A DNA stretch of 64,000 nt from Bacillus sp. S3. Its GTDB lineage: Bacteria; Bacillota; Bacilli; Bacillales; Cytobacillaceae. The stretch spans positions 1,113,501 to 1,177,500 of the forward strand of contig NZ_CP039727.1 of the NCBI RefSeq assembly GCF_005154805.1. The letters run 5' to 3'. Made by a program: the position numbers and the translations under genes. The notes under the pieces were generated by a model. The model saw only the letters and a program-made list of their open reading frames with translations. It did not search any database and was not told where the DNA came from. Shown here in pieces: positions 7,761-15,620 of this stretch (position 1 is its first letter; each line of letters opens with the position of its first letter).

Positions 7761-8285
7761 TTATTTCAGGCCTGGCAGGTATCTTTCGCGTATGATGTTG
7801 GTATGGTGGATGGCGTGGCCGGCGATGATGTAGGCGATGGCGCGGGTGGTGATTTCTGTGCCGTTGGCAATGCCTGTTCTGTTCCATGCTTCAGCCGCCA
7901 TGGTTTGGATTAGTGTGATGGTGGCATGTCGTACTGCTGTAAAGTCTTCAAGGATCGTTTTATTTGATATCTGGTCAAACTGAGACCCGTTAATATAATC
8001 GTTTTCGTTAAAACCGGCTAAGGGGGTCTGGTCCCCGCGTCCAACGCGAAGCAGGCGGTAGCTCATGATTCTCTCGGTATCCGTCATATGGCCAAGAACC
8101 TCTTTTACGCTCCATTTGCCGGAAGCATAACGGAATTTTCCATTTTCCTCTGAAATTCTGTCGAAAAGATTCGTCATCTCCGCCAAATTTTCTTTTAAAA
8201 TTTCTAAAAGATCACCCTCTGAAACAAGTTTTACATAAGAAACATAATACTCAGGATATTCACTTTCTAATGGACGATGCAGCAT
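7761..8285 (-). CDS. DinB-family (DfsB-like) protein
   Basis: A 174-residue four-helix-bundle protein of the DinB/YfiT superfamily. Three metal-site histidines expected for the fold are visible: HMTDTERIMSYR (His about 65 in helix 2) and HAIHHTNIIRERYLP near the C-terminus. Related proteins include bacillithiol-dependent transferases and uncharacterised DNA-damage-inducible proteins. I start at ATG 8285, preceded by GGGAGAG, rather than at 8339, which lacks a ribosome binding site. It stands alone on the minus strand. The specific reaction is not known. Confidence 0.85.
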   Translation of the reverse strand: MLHRPLESEYPEYYVSYVKLVSEGDLLEILKENLAEMTNLFDRISEENGKFRYASGKWSVKEVLGHMTDTERIMSYRLLRVGRGDQTPLAGFNENDYINGSQFDQISNKTILEDFTAVRHATITLIQTMAAEAWNRTGIANGTEITTRAIAYIIAGHAIHHTNIIRERYLPGLK

Positions 8286-8445
8286 ATTGTTCTCTCCCTT
8301 CGAATGTAGCGGTATCTTATTACCTATTAATCCTAACATAGTAATCTAAATATTCGAAAGTATTGATCTAATAATCTTTGTAAGTGTTTCATCTTCTTCA
8401 TTTTTATTAAAACCATACTCATGGTAAGCTGTATGAGGAAAGGTA

Positions 8446-9216
8446 GTGGGAAATATGCCTGACTTATTATGGGTAGAAAGTTTAATAGGGAAAAACTTTA
8501 AAATCTTAAATGGCTTTCCTTCCTATATAATGATTGAGCAAAAAGAAAAAACAGCCGGCGTCATTTCAGAGGAGGATCTCCAAAGCTTACTTGAATTTTT
8601 TTCCCATTGGGGATTGAAGAGATTAGTAGTGTCTTTAGATAAGTCGACAGCGGAATTTGAATACCTCACGGAACTATTCCTAAATAATGGGTTTGAACAT
8701 TTTTCCTCAAGAGTAGAGGTTTATAGGGATTTAACCAATCTGGATGAACAGAAAAGAATGTTTAACTGGTCTTCTTTAGCTGACCATTGTTTTTCACAAA
8801 CGGATTTTAAACAACTATTGGCGAGGTGTATAACAGGTTCTGCCAATAAAGCTTCATCCTTAACAATGGATGAATATCTGATGTCTTTGGAGAGCGAGTT
8901 AGGGAAGGGATGGGAGCAGTCTTGCCGTATATATTATTTGCAAGATACTCCGCTGGGAATTTCCATCCCACATATCGAGCCTGGTACAATAGACGAGGGA
9001 AGATTGTTTTATTTTGGCCTATTGCCGGAAATGAGGGGAAAACGCCTCAGCAATGATCTGCATCTTCAATCATTATGGGCTTTAAAGGAAATGGGAGCTA
9101 CTTTCTACATTGGGAGTACGGATATCGCAAATAAGAAAATGCTAAGAGTGTTTGAGAACAATGGCTGCAAAGTAAAGTCGGAAACGGAATCGTATAATAA
9201 ATATTTTTCTAAGTAA
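8446..9216 (+). CDS. GNAT-family acetyltransferase
   Basis: A 256-residue protein whose C-terminal part reads as a GNAT domain: LGISIPHIEP, FYFGLLPEMRGKRLSNDLH (acetyl-CoA loop, residues about 183-201) and NKKMLRVFENNGCKVKSETESYNKYF. The N-terminal 110 residues resemble a degenerate second GNAT-like half. The start is GTG 8446, 6 nt after AGGA; ATG 8455 would be 15 nt away. It lies 13 nt upstream of the cutC-like gene and probably shares its transcript. Acceptor substrate unknown. Confidence 0.78.
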   Translation: MGNMPDLLWVESLIGKNFKILNGFPSYIMIEQKEKTAGVISEEDLQSLLEFFSHWGLKRLVVSLDKSTAEFEYLTELFLNNGFEHFSSRVEVYRDLTNLDEQKRMFNWSSLADHCFSQTDFKQLLARCITGSANKASSLTMDEYLMSLESELGKGWEQSCRIYYLQDTPLGISIPHIEPGTIDEGRLFYFGLLPEMRGKRLSNDLHLQSLWALKEMGATFYIGSTDIANKKMLRVFENNGCKVKSETESYNKYFSK

Positions 9217-9229
9217 GAGAGGTTTTAAA

Positions 9230-9922
9230 ATGAGCAAAGTAGAAATTATTGTCTTAAATGATGAAGATGCCAAAACGGCGGAAGCCTATGGTGCAGACCG
9301 TCTTGAACTAGTTTCCGCCATGACAGAAGGCGGGCTGACGCCCAGTTACGGAATCATAAAAACAGTTGTCCAAAGCGTGAAAATTCCTGTGATGGTCATG
9401 GTTCGGCCCCATAGCTTTTCGTTTATGTACCGTAAGGATGAATGGGGAGCGATTCGCCAGGATATTCAAGCGGTGAAGCAATTGGGTGCCGCGGGAATAG
9501 TCTTTGGTGCCTTAACTGAGAAGCAATCAATTGATTTTGACATGCTTGCCATGGTGGTAGAAGAAGCAAAAGGTTTATCGGTAACGTTCCATCGCGCGAT
9601 TGATGAAACGAATCCTATTGTTACTTATCAATCCCTTTGCCAATCTCCTTACCATGTTGACCGAATTCTTACCTCAGGAGCTAAACCGACAGCAAAAGAA
9701 GGCCTTGATTCATTAAAAAAGATGATAGAGGAATCGAAAAAATCCGCAAACTATCCAGCCATCATGCCGGGATCAGGTTTATCTACTGAAAACATCCAAT
9801 CCATTCACGGACAACTCCAAGCTGCTGAATACCATTTTGGCTCAGCGGTTAGAATTGGCGGAGATTTTCGCAATCGTATCAACGGAGACGAAATTCAAAA
9901 AATCAATAGAATGGTGAACTAG
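9230..9922 (+). CDS. cutC: CutC family protein (copper homeostasis/TIM-barrel)
   Basis: A 230-residue TIM-barrel protein with CutC signatures: AYGADRLELVSAMTEGGLTP near the N-terminus, VMVRPHSFSF in the middle, VTFHRAIDE and DRILTSGAKPTAKEG, then PGSGLSTENI. CutC was linked to copper tolerance in E. coli but later work questioned a direct role, so the function is best given as CutC-like. AGAGAGG precedes the ATG. It follows the acetyltransferase gene by 13 nt and is followed by a strong terminator, giving a two-gene unit. Confidence 0.88.
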   Translation: MSKVEIIVLNDEDAKTAEAYGADRLELVSAMTEGGLTPSYGIIKTVVQSVKIPVMVMVRPHSFSFMYRKDEWGAIRQDIQAVKQLGAAGIVFGALTEKQSIDFDMLAMVVEEAKGLSVTFHRAIDETNPIVTYQSLCQSPYHVDRILTSGAKPTAKEGLDSLKKMIEESKKSANYPAIMPGSGLSTENIQSIHGQLQAAEYHFGSAVRIGGDFRNRINGDEIQKINRMVN

Positions 9923-9930
9923 AAAAGCAA

Positions 9931-9970
9931 AAAGAGCTGTTGCTTTATTTAACACAAGCAGCAGCTCTTT
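9931..9970 (+). terminator. Terminator after cutC
   Basis: AAAGAGCTGTTGCTT pairs with AAGCAGCAGCTCTTT across a 10-nt loop, followed by CTATTTATT. Confidence 0.8.
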
Positions 9971-9978
9971 CTATTTAT

Positions 9979-10130
9979 TGTCCAGCTCCAGGCACCACCG
10001 GCTAGAGTCCTTCGCTCTCCGTCCTACGATAAGTCAAGCACGAATGCGCCGCTGGCTCTTCGTGTTTCCTTTATCTCAGTTGGAGAGTTCCAGGCCATAC
10101 GCCGATAGACAGGCGCCTTCCGCTTTCCTT
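9979..10130. repeat. Dispersed TGTCCAGCTCC repeat, copy A
   Basis: About 150 bp starting TGTCCAGCTCCAG and ending CCGCTTTCC. It shares the blocks CCTACGATAAGTCAA and CTCTTCGTGTTTCC with copies at 41526-41735 and 58521-58662. This copy abuts the stop codon of queT. Imperfect dyad symmetry between the GGAGAGTTCCAGG part and the ends suggests a folded element. Not coding. Confidence 0.8.
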
Positions 10131-10131
10131 T

Positions 10132-10683
10132 TTAAATCATTTTATCAAAACGAACACGTTTATTAATCATGTACATAACTGGCATACCAATGGCCATCAC
10201 GACAAATTCACCAACTGCTGTTGTCAGCCACGTGAACATGAATGGCAGATCAAACGCCAAGTGGAGTTCAAGGGCAATCAAGAACATCGTGAACGTGAAT
10301 ACAAGAGTATTGACAATCATCCTCGCCCACAACCCTTTGATAAAACGTGCGCATGCAATCGTGATTAACAAGGCAATCACTGATTGACCGACACCGAAAA
10401 TCAGGTCATAGGCTTTCATTGGTGAAAAGAACAAATTCGTTAAAAATACACCAAGAACGATTCCATAAATGTACTTTTTGTTAAAAACAATGAGGTGATT
10501 GAACATCTCCGATACACGGAATTGGACTTGAGTAAATCCAAATGGCTGGATCAAGGCCGAAACTGCAATGTACAATGCAGCAATAATCCCACCCGTGACA
10601 ATTCCCTGCACTTTGCCTGCACGGACAGTTCCAGCAGAATTGGCCCCAATTGGCTGTGCCAATGTGTTAGTTGTTTTCTCCAT
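10132..10683 (-). CDS. queT: QueT family queuosine-precursor transporter (ECF S component)
   Basis: A 183-residue, five- to six-helix membrane protein of the QueT (COG4708) family, the substrate-binding S component of an energy-coupling-factor transporter for a queuosine precursor such as preQ1 or preQ0. Diagnostic text is GIIAALYIAVSALIQPFGF, QFRVSEMFNHL and NLFFSPMKAYDL. The preQ1 riboswitch directly upstream supports the substrate strongly. The start is ATG 10683 (AAGGAG 8 nt upstream, inside the riboswitch); ATG 10689 is only 2 nt from that site. No EcfA/EcfT genes are adjacent, so it must share the general module encoded elsewhere. Confidence 0.92.
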   Translation of the reverse strand: MEKTTNTLAQPIGANSAGTVRAGKVQGIVTGGIIAALYIAVSALIQPFGFTQVQFRVSEMFNHLIVFNKKYIYGIVLGVFLTNLFFSPMKAYDLIFGVGQSVIALLITIACARFIKGLWARMIVNTLVFTFTMFLIALELHLAFDLPFMFTWLTTAVGEFVVMAIGMPVMYMINKRVRFDKMI

Positions 10684-10691
10684 ATTCATTT

Positions 10692-10730
10692 CTCCTTAGT
10701 TTTTTTACGTGGGAGGTTCTCGAACCACGT
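10692..10730 (-). promoter_or_regulatory. preQ1-I riboswitch controlling queT
   Basis: The minus strand reads an ACGTGG stem, a loop with GAACCTCCCACG closing the stem, then an A-rich tail TAAAAAAACTAAGGAG. This matches the class I preQ1 aptamer: a short hairpin with C-rich loop segment and an A-rich 3' tail that folds back as an H-type pseudoknot. The AAGGAG at the 3' end is also the ribosome binding site of queT, so ligand binding should hide it and reduce translation. Confidence 0.9.
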
Positions 10731-10807
10731 TAAAATATATTACTTGCAAACTAATATATTAATATAAAAGAAATCACCAGTCAATGACACTATTTTGGAA
10801 AAATAAA

Positions 10808-10831
10808 GGATACCGCTCTAAAACGGTATCC
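10808..10831 (-). terminator. Terminator after the VOC gene
   Basis: GGATACCG and CGGTATCC form an 8-bp stem followed on the minus strand by TTTATTTTT. Confidence 0.8.
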
Positions 10832-10840
10832 CTTTCATCT

Positions 10841-11212
10841 TTAAGTATGTACTTCACTCATTAACGCATGAATATTGTCTTCAGGGTCTTTGAAAAACGC
10901 CATCCAAGTCTCGGTTTGTCCGATTTTTGCAACGACATGCGGTTCACCAATAAAAGAAATCCCTTTTTCAATAAAATCCTGGTAAGCGGCTTTAATATCA
11001 TCGACCTGAAAATATATCACCGAACTTGGATGCGCAAATTGTTCCTTCTCCGGCAAACTCAGAAGAAGTCGGAGCCCATTGCATTCAAAAAATGCCATTG
11101 TTTCAGTATGAAACAGCAGTGGAAGCGCCAATACCTCCTTATAAAATGTTACAGCTCTTTCAATATTCTTCACAGGCACTCCAATTTGTCCAATACCTTG
11201 AATTGTTGTCAT
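10841..11212 (-). CDS. VOC (glyoxalase-fold) family protein
   Basis: A 123-residue single VOC domain: GQIGVPVKNIERAVTFYKEV at the start, the MAFFECNGLRLLLS strand pair, SVIYFQVDDIKAAYQDF for the second half and FFKDPEDNIHALMS at the end. The start is ATG 11212 with GGGGG about 8 nt upstream; the ATG at 11227 has no ribosome binding site. Monocistronic, with a terminator 9 nt after the stop. Typical of lactoylglutathione-lyase-like annotations, but the true substrate cannot be read from the sequence. Confidence 0.83.
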   Translation of the reverse strand: MTTIQGIGQIGVPVKNIERAVTFYKEVLALPLLFHTETMAFFECNGLRLLLSLPEKEQFAHPSSVIYFQVDDIKAAYQDFIEKGISFIGEPHVVAKIGQTETWMAFFKDPEDNIHALMSEVHT

Positions 11213-11350
11213 TAGAATTTCCCCCATCGCAATGTCATTACAATCTATTACATTTTATGCTAAATTAACTTACTTTTCAAAAAATAATAGGTAAATTAAT
11301 ATTATTTTTCTTCTTGGGCATACTAAAAGAAAAAAAGGAATGGCTGATAG

Positions 11351-11839
11351 ATGAAGTATAATAAAATGTTCTTGATTGCTTTGATCATAGTCCCCTGGCT
11401 GTCCTTACCCATGTTAGGGAAAAAATCGTTCCGGCGGTTTTATCCGGGTGCACTATTTGTGTGTATCTGGGTTACAGTTGAGAGTTTGTTGGCAAAAAAA
11501 CGGGGGTGGTGGCGATTTTATGAGAAACTAATTCCAAACTTTATGGGTGAAATTCCTTTTATCGTTGGGCCATTTTTCATCGGCTCCATATGGATATTAA
11601 AATTTACCTTTGGAAATTTTTTCCGTTTCCTAATACTAAACTCGGTTATTGACTATTTGTTTGTTCACCCAGGAATGGTCATTCTCAGAAAGATGGGGAT
11701 TGTTTCTTTGTTCAGAATGAAGCATTATCAGATGGGAATATTATTTTTGGGCAAATCGATTCTGATGTACGGTTTTCAAACCATTATTGAAAAAATACGG
11801 AAAAAGCCAAAAACGATTATAGAAAAAATCTTTTCATAA
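11351..11839 (+). CDS. Uncharacterised membrane protein
   Basis: A 162-residue protein with about three to four hydrophobic segments (residues about 5-20, 32-48, 62-80, 84-100) separated by basic stretches such as KKSFRRF and KKRGWW, and a highly basic C-terminus. Not recognised with certainty; size, topology and aromatic content are like small Bacillus membrane proteins of unknown role, including the CBO0543-like pair at 48826-49793, but no clear shared motif was found. Start ATG 11351 follows a weak ribosome binding site (ATGGCTGATAG). It stands alone between a divergent VOC gene and a codirectional one. Confidence 0.65.
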   Translation: MKYNKMFLIALIIVPWLSLPMLGKKSFRRFYPGALFVCIWVTVESLLAKKRGWWRFYEKLIPNFMGEIPFIVGPFFIGSIWILKFTFGNFFRFLILNSVIDYLFVHPGMVILRKMGIVSLFRMKHYQMGILFLGKSILMYGFQTIIEKIRKKPKTIIEKIFS

Positions 11840-11954
11840 ATGCAACTCCGCCACAAGCTGGGTGATCCCTACCACTTGTGTTTTTTTTTGATTACCTGAT
11901 AACGGTAAAATGTTACAATCAGGATAGAAGGTCGTGAGAAAAGGGGAAACCGGT

Positions 11955-12350
11955 ATGCTGCACCATCTTGAAATCTATGTATCTGATTTAACGAAATCGG
12001 GCGAATTTTGGAACTGGTTTTTAACGGAATTAGGCTACGAGCCATATCAGAAGTGGGAGTCGGGTACCAGCTGGAAATGCGGCGAAACGTATATCGTATT
12101 TGTACAGGCGGAAGAACGATTTCTCGATATTCCTTACCATCGGTCAAGAGTCGGTTTAAATCATTTGGCCTTCCATGCACGATCCATAGAACAGGTCGAT
12201 CAACTGACAGAACAATTACGGGAAAAAGGGATAACAATTCTATATCAGGATAAACATCCATATGCCGGAGGAGGATCACACTATGCTGTTTATTTTGAAG
12301 ATCCGGATCGAATTAAAGTAGAGGTAGTAGCACCTGGCAATAATATATAA
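11955..12350 (+). CDS. VOC (glyoxalase-fold) family protein
   Basis: A 131-residue protein: HHLEIYVSDLTKSGEFWNWF, WESGTSWKCGETYIVFVQAE, GLNHLAFHARSIEQVDQLT and YAVYFEDPDRIKVEVVAP. The two halves of the VOC fold and the His/Glu positions (HHLEI, NHLAF, KVEVV) are clear. The start is ATG 11955, with AAGGGG 8 nt upstream, rather than GTG 11934. It is 13 nt ahead of the GNAT gene at 12364 and probably cotranscribed with it. Substrate unknown. Confidence 0.83.
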   Translation: MLHHLEIYVSDLTKSGEFWNWFLTELGYEPYQKWESGTSWKCGETYIVFVQAEERFLDIPYHRSRVGLNHLAFHARSIEQVDQLTEQLREKGITILYQDKHPYAGGGSHYAVYFEDPDRIKVEVVAPGNNI

Positions 12351-12363
12351 AGGGGAAAGAGAT

Positions 12364-12882
12364 ATGGGAGAAGAACAAATTTCATTGGCAACCGCGGCAG
12401 ATTTAATAAGGGTTGATCAGCTTTTCCAAGATTGTAAAGAGGCACTGCAGCAACAGGAAATCTATCAATGGGATGATGAGTATCCGAATAAAGAGTATTT
12501 TGCACATACGATTAACGAAAAGGAACTGTTTATTTTACATAATGAAACGACAATACTCGGAGCAATGGTACTAAACGAATGGCAGATTGATGAATGGGAC
12601 GAGGTCAACTGGACGAATAAGGCAGGTACCTATTTGATCCTTCATTCCTTTTGCACACATCCATCTGTTCAAGGAAAAGGATATGGGGGGGACATGCTCC
12701 AATTTGCCGAAAATATGGCTAAGGAACAGGGGTATGATGGAATACGGCTCGATGCTTATTCCGGAAACAAAGGATCATTAGGCTTTTATGAAAAAAGAGG
12801 TTACAAAAAGACGGGGGAAGTAAACTTTAAGTCAAAACCTGCCGGGCATGGGACGTATTTCTGTTATGAAAAACTATTTTAA
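12364..12882 (+). CDS. GNAT-family acetyltransferase
   Basis: A 172-residue GNAT protein. The acetyl-CoA-binding motif is HPSVQGKGYGGDMLQFAENMA (residues about 100-120; Q/R-x-x-G-x-G/A type), followed by IRLDAYSGNKGSLGFYEKRGY, the usual beta-5/alpha-4 region. GGGGAAAGAG precedes the ATG. It follows the VOC gene at 11955 closely, giving a VOC-GNAT pair as seen for some antibiotic-modifying or detoxifying gene pairs; this is context only. The acceptor is unknown. Confidence 0.87.
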   Translation: MGEEQISLATAADLIRVDQLFQDCKEALQQQEIYQWDDEYPNKEYFAHTINEKELFILHNETTILGAMVLNEWQIDEWDEVNWTNKAGTYLILHSFCTHPSVQGKGYGGDMLQFAENMAKEQGYDGIRLDAYSGNKGSLGFYEKRGYKKTGEVNFKSKPAGHGTYFCYEKLF

Positions 12883-12963
12883 CCTGTGCTAAAAAACCTT
12901 TCATTTTTCCAACACTTGTGTAAAATAATTGTAGACCAGTAAGGGATGCAGGAGGAACTATTC

Positions 12964-13953
12964 ATGGTAACGATTAATGAGATTGCCGAAAGGGCGAAAG
13001 TTTCCCGGACAACCGTTTCAAGGGTATTGAATAGTTCCGGTTATGTAAGTGAAGAAGCAAAAAAAAGAGTATTAAAGGTAATTGAGGAAACGGGTTATGT
13101 TCCGAGTGAAAATGCAAAATCGCTGCGTACAAAAAAGACAAAGGTCATTGGCGTGGTCCTGCCTAAAATCAGTACAGAAACATCTAGCCGACTTGTGAAG
13201 GGAATGGATGAAATTCTTGCCAAAGAAGGATATCAAATTCTCTTAACAAATACAAACCTTGAACCAGATAAGGAAATTGAATATTTACGGCTATTGAAAA
13301 GCCGGCATGCTGATGGAATTATTTTGTCAGCAACGAATGTTAACTCCCCGCTTTTGGAGGAAATTTTTCAATTAAAAATCCCTTTTGTCACGGTAGGACA
13401 GTATATGACCGGCCTGGCAAATGTCATTTTTGATGATTATCAAGCAACAAAAGATCTAGTGAATTACTTCATACAAAAAGGGCATCATCGCATTGCTTTC
13501 ATCGGAGTTGACGAGAAGGATAGAGCTGTAGGGTATTTACGGAAAAAGGGCTATGAAGATGCAATGAAGGAAAATCGCTTAGTAGTTGAGGAGAATTGGG
13601 TTCAAAAAGGGGTTTTTAATGTAGAATCAGGGTTCGAATGTATGAAGTCTATTATGGATACTTCCACTATTTTGCCAACAGCTGTTTTAGCTGTAACAGA
13701 CAGGCTCGCGATCGGTGCGATGCAGTACGCAAAAGAAACTGGTTTAACAATCCCAGCCGATTTAGCGATTGCAGGCATGGGGGCTTCAGAATTATCCAAG
13801 TTTATCAGCCCCTCCTTAACAACGATTGATTTTTCCATTGAAGAGGCCGGACGTGAAGCAGCTGCATTAATCCTGAAAAAAATTAATGGAGAACATTCCC
13901 ATGAAATAATTAAGACAATAAATCATAGACTTATTGAACGTGAGAGTATATAA
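12964..13953 (+). CDS. scrR: LacI-family sucrose operon regulator (ScrR-like)
   Basis: A 329-residue LacI/GalR protein: helix-turn-helix and hinge at residues 1-60 (TINEIAERAKVSRTTVSRVL, then NAKSLRTKKTKVIGVV), then a sugar-binding periplasmic-type domain with DGIILSATN, IAFIGVD and TDRLAIGAMQYA. The start ATG 12964 has GGAGGA 7 nt upstream. It sits directly before the sucrose PTS and hydrolase genes, and three AATCGATT operators lie in the gap that follows it, so it should repress those genes until sucrose or its phosphate or fructose is present. Its ligand is inferred from context. Confidence 0.87.
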   Translation: MVTINEIAERAKVSRTTVSRVLNSSGYVSEEAKKRVLKVIEETGYVPSENAKSLRTKKTKVIGVVLPKISTETSSRLVKGMDEILAKEGYQILLTNTNLEPDKEIEYLRLLKSRHADGIILSATNVNSPLLEEIFQLKIPFVTVGQYMTGLANVIFDDYQATKDLVNYFIQKGHHRIAFIGVDEKDRAVGYLRKKGYEDAMKENRLVVEENWVQKGVFNVESGFECMKSIMDTSTILPTAVLAVTDRLAIGAMQYAKETGLTIPADLAIAGMGASELSKFISPSLTTIDFSIEEAGREAAALILKKINGEHSHEIIKTINHRLIERESI

Positions 13954-13959
13954 TAAATG

Positions 13960-13973
13960 TGTAATCGATTTCA
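13960..13973. promoter_or_regulatory. Operator 1 / catabolite-responsive element
   Basis: TGTAATCGATTTCA matches the cre consensus TGWAANCGNTNWCA at every position, and shares the AATCGATT core with the two sites downstream. It could bind CcpA, the local LacI-type regulator, or both. Confidence 0.65.
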
Positions 13974-14010
13974 TGTGATATTTCCTAGGTTACACTTTAT
14001 TTTTTTACTT

Positions 14011-14030
14011 TTGTGGAATCGATTCCACAA
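14011..14030. promoter_or_regulatory. Operator 2: perfect 20-bp palindrome
   Basis: TTGTGGAATCGATTCCACAA is a perfect palindrome with the central CG of LacI-family operators. It is the most symmetric of the three sites and deviates from the cre consensus at two positions, so it is probably the main site for the sucrose regulator. Confidence 0.75.
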
Positions 14031-14100
14031 AAACAGATGAATATATTTCTTCGTTGGTTCCAAAATATGAAGGCCACTGCTCTTATTTTTTTTATTAATG

Positions 14101-14114
14101 TGTAATCGATTCCA
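14101..14114. promoter_or_regulatory. Operator 3, close to the sucrose PTS start
   Basis: TGTAATCGATTCCA, centred 87 bp from operator 2 and 54 + 87 bp from operator 1; one mismatch to the cre consensus. It lies about 34 bp before the start codon of the EIIBC gene. Confidence 0.65.
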
Positions 14115-14147
14115 TATACACAAACTAAATTATTTGAGGTGAATAAA

Positions 14148-15551
14148 ATGTCTGAAAACAAAATAATAGCAGAAGAAGTCATCGAAGCTGTCGGGGGTAA
14201 AGACAACATTCAATCGGTTGCCCACTGCGCGACCCGGCTTCGAATAATGGTAAATGATAAAGAAAAAATCAACCAAGTAAAGGTTGAAAACATAAATAAA
14301 GTGAAGGGTGCTTTTTTTAACTCTGGCCAATACCAAATCATTTTTGGAACTGGAACAGTAAATAAAATTTATGAAGAGGTTACCCACCTTGGCCTTGATA
14401 CTTTATCAGCCTCTGACCAGAAAAAAGAAGCAGTCAAAAGCGGCTCAAGGTTCCAAAGAGCCATTCGTACATTTGGAGATGTATTTGTTCCAATTATTCC
14501 AGTCTTGGTTGCAACGGGATTATTTATGGGACTTCGCGGTTTAGTGATGCAGGAACAAGTTTTGGCGTTATTTGGGATGAAGCCGGAAGATATTTCGCAA
14601 AACTTTATTCTTTTTACACAAGTATTAACAGATACGGCTTTTATATTCCTGCCAGCCCTTGTTGCCTGGTCAACGTTTAGAGTGTTCGGCGGAACGCCAA
14701 TCATTGGTTTGGTCTTAGGCTTAATGCTTGTCTCACCTGCCTTGCCAAATGCCTGGGGGGTGGCTGGCGGTGACGTGAAGCCGCTTTATTTTCTAGACTT
14801 TATTCCTGTCGTTGGGTACCAAGGTTCCGTCTTGCCAGCTTTTATTGCGGGGATTATTGGTGCAAAACTTGAAAGACTCATAAGAAAACGTGTGCCGGAA
14901 GCATTAGACTTAATTGTTACACCATTTCTGACGCTTTTACTTATGATTACACTCTCCTTGTTAGTGATTGGACCAGTTTTTCATATTGTGGAGCAAAATA
15001 TTTTAGATGTAGCAACGACTGTCCTTTCATGGCCATTTGGTATCAGTGGTATCTTAATTGGCGGACTTAACCAGGTCATTGTTATTACTGGTGTTCACCA
15101 TATTTTCAACATGCTGGAAATTCAGCTATTATCCCAATTCCACAATAACCCATACAATGCCATTGTTACCTGTGCGGTGGCTGCTCAAGGCGGTGCAGCA
15201 CTTGCAGTTGGCTTAAAGACAAAGTCAAAGAAGTTAAAAGCACTTGCGCTGCCTTCAGCCTTTTCAGCATTTTTAGGTATTACCGAACCGGCAATTTTTG
15301 GGGTGAACTTACGCTACGGCAAACCATTCATTATGGCATTAATTGGCGGCGCTGCCGGCGGATTTTTAGCATCGATTTTTGGCCTTAAAGCAACTGGGAT
15401 GGCAGTTACGGTTATTCCTGGGACCCTGCTCTATTTAAACGGACAGATCCTGTTGTACATCCTTGTCAATATAGTTGCGATTGCGGTTGCGTTCATTTTA
15501 ACCTGGATGTTCGGGTTCTCCGATAAAGTGAAGCAGGAAATTGAACGATAA
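14148..15551 (+). CDS. sacP: PTS sucrose-type EIIBC permease
   Basis: A 467-residue phosphotransferase permease. The N-terminal EIIB domain (about residues 1-90) has the phosphorylated Cys in HCATRLRIMV; the EIIC domain follows with about ten membrane segments and the GVHHIFNMLEIQLLS and GITEPAIFGVNLRYG motifs typical of the sucrose/glucose family. It imports sucrose as sucrose-6-phosphate. No EIIA domain is attached, so it must borrow one, as SacP does in B. subtilis. The start is ATG 14148 with GAGGTG 6 nt upstream. It follows scrR and three operators and precedes sacA, though a terminator-like hairpin lies between. Confidence 0.9.
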   Translation: MSENKIIAEEVIEAVGGKDNIQSVAHCATRLRIMVNDKEKINQVKVENINKVKGAFFNSGQYQIIFGTGTVNKIYEEVTHLGLDTLSASDQKKEAVKSGSRFQRAIRTFGDVFVPIIPVLVATGLFMGLRGLVMQEQVLALFGMKPEDISQNFILFTQVLTDTAFIFLPALVAWSTFRVFGGTPIIGLVLGLMLVSPALPNAWGVAGGDVKPLYFLDFIPVVGYQGSVLPAFIAGIIGAKLERLIRKRVPEALDLIVTPFLTLLLMITLSLLVIGPVFHIVEQNILDVATTVLSWPFGISGILIGGLNQVIVITGVHHIFNMLEIQLLSQFHNNPYNAIVTCAVAAQGGAALAVGLKTKSKKLKALALPSAFSAFLGITEPAIFGVNLRYGKPFIMALIGGAAGGFLASIFGLKATGMAVTVIPGTLLYLNGQILLYILVNIVAIAVAFILTWMFGFSDKVKQEIER

Positions 15552-15560
15552 TTTTTTTAA

Positions 15561-15587
15561 AAAAAGGCAAGACTTATCTTGCCTTTT
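15561..15587 (+). terminator. Hairpin between sacP and sacA
   Basis: AAAAAGGCAAGA pairs with TCTTGCCTTTT, followed by CTTTC. It has the form of an intrinsic terminator and would attenuate sacA relative to sacP. Confidence 0.7.
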
Positions 15588-15620
15588 CTTTCATAAAACA
15601 TACATCAAGGAGGAGCTTGC

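Noticed and set aside
9978..10166. Short open frame across dispersed repeat copy A
   Set aside because: The same sequence in copies B and C does not keep the frame, and the frame has no ribosome binding site.
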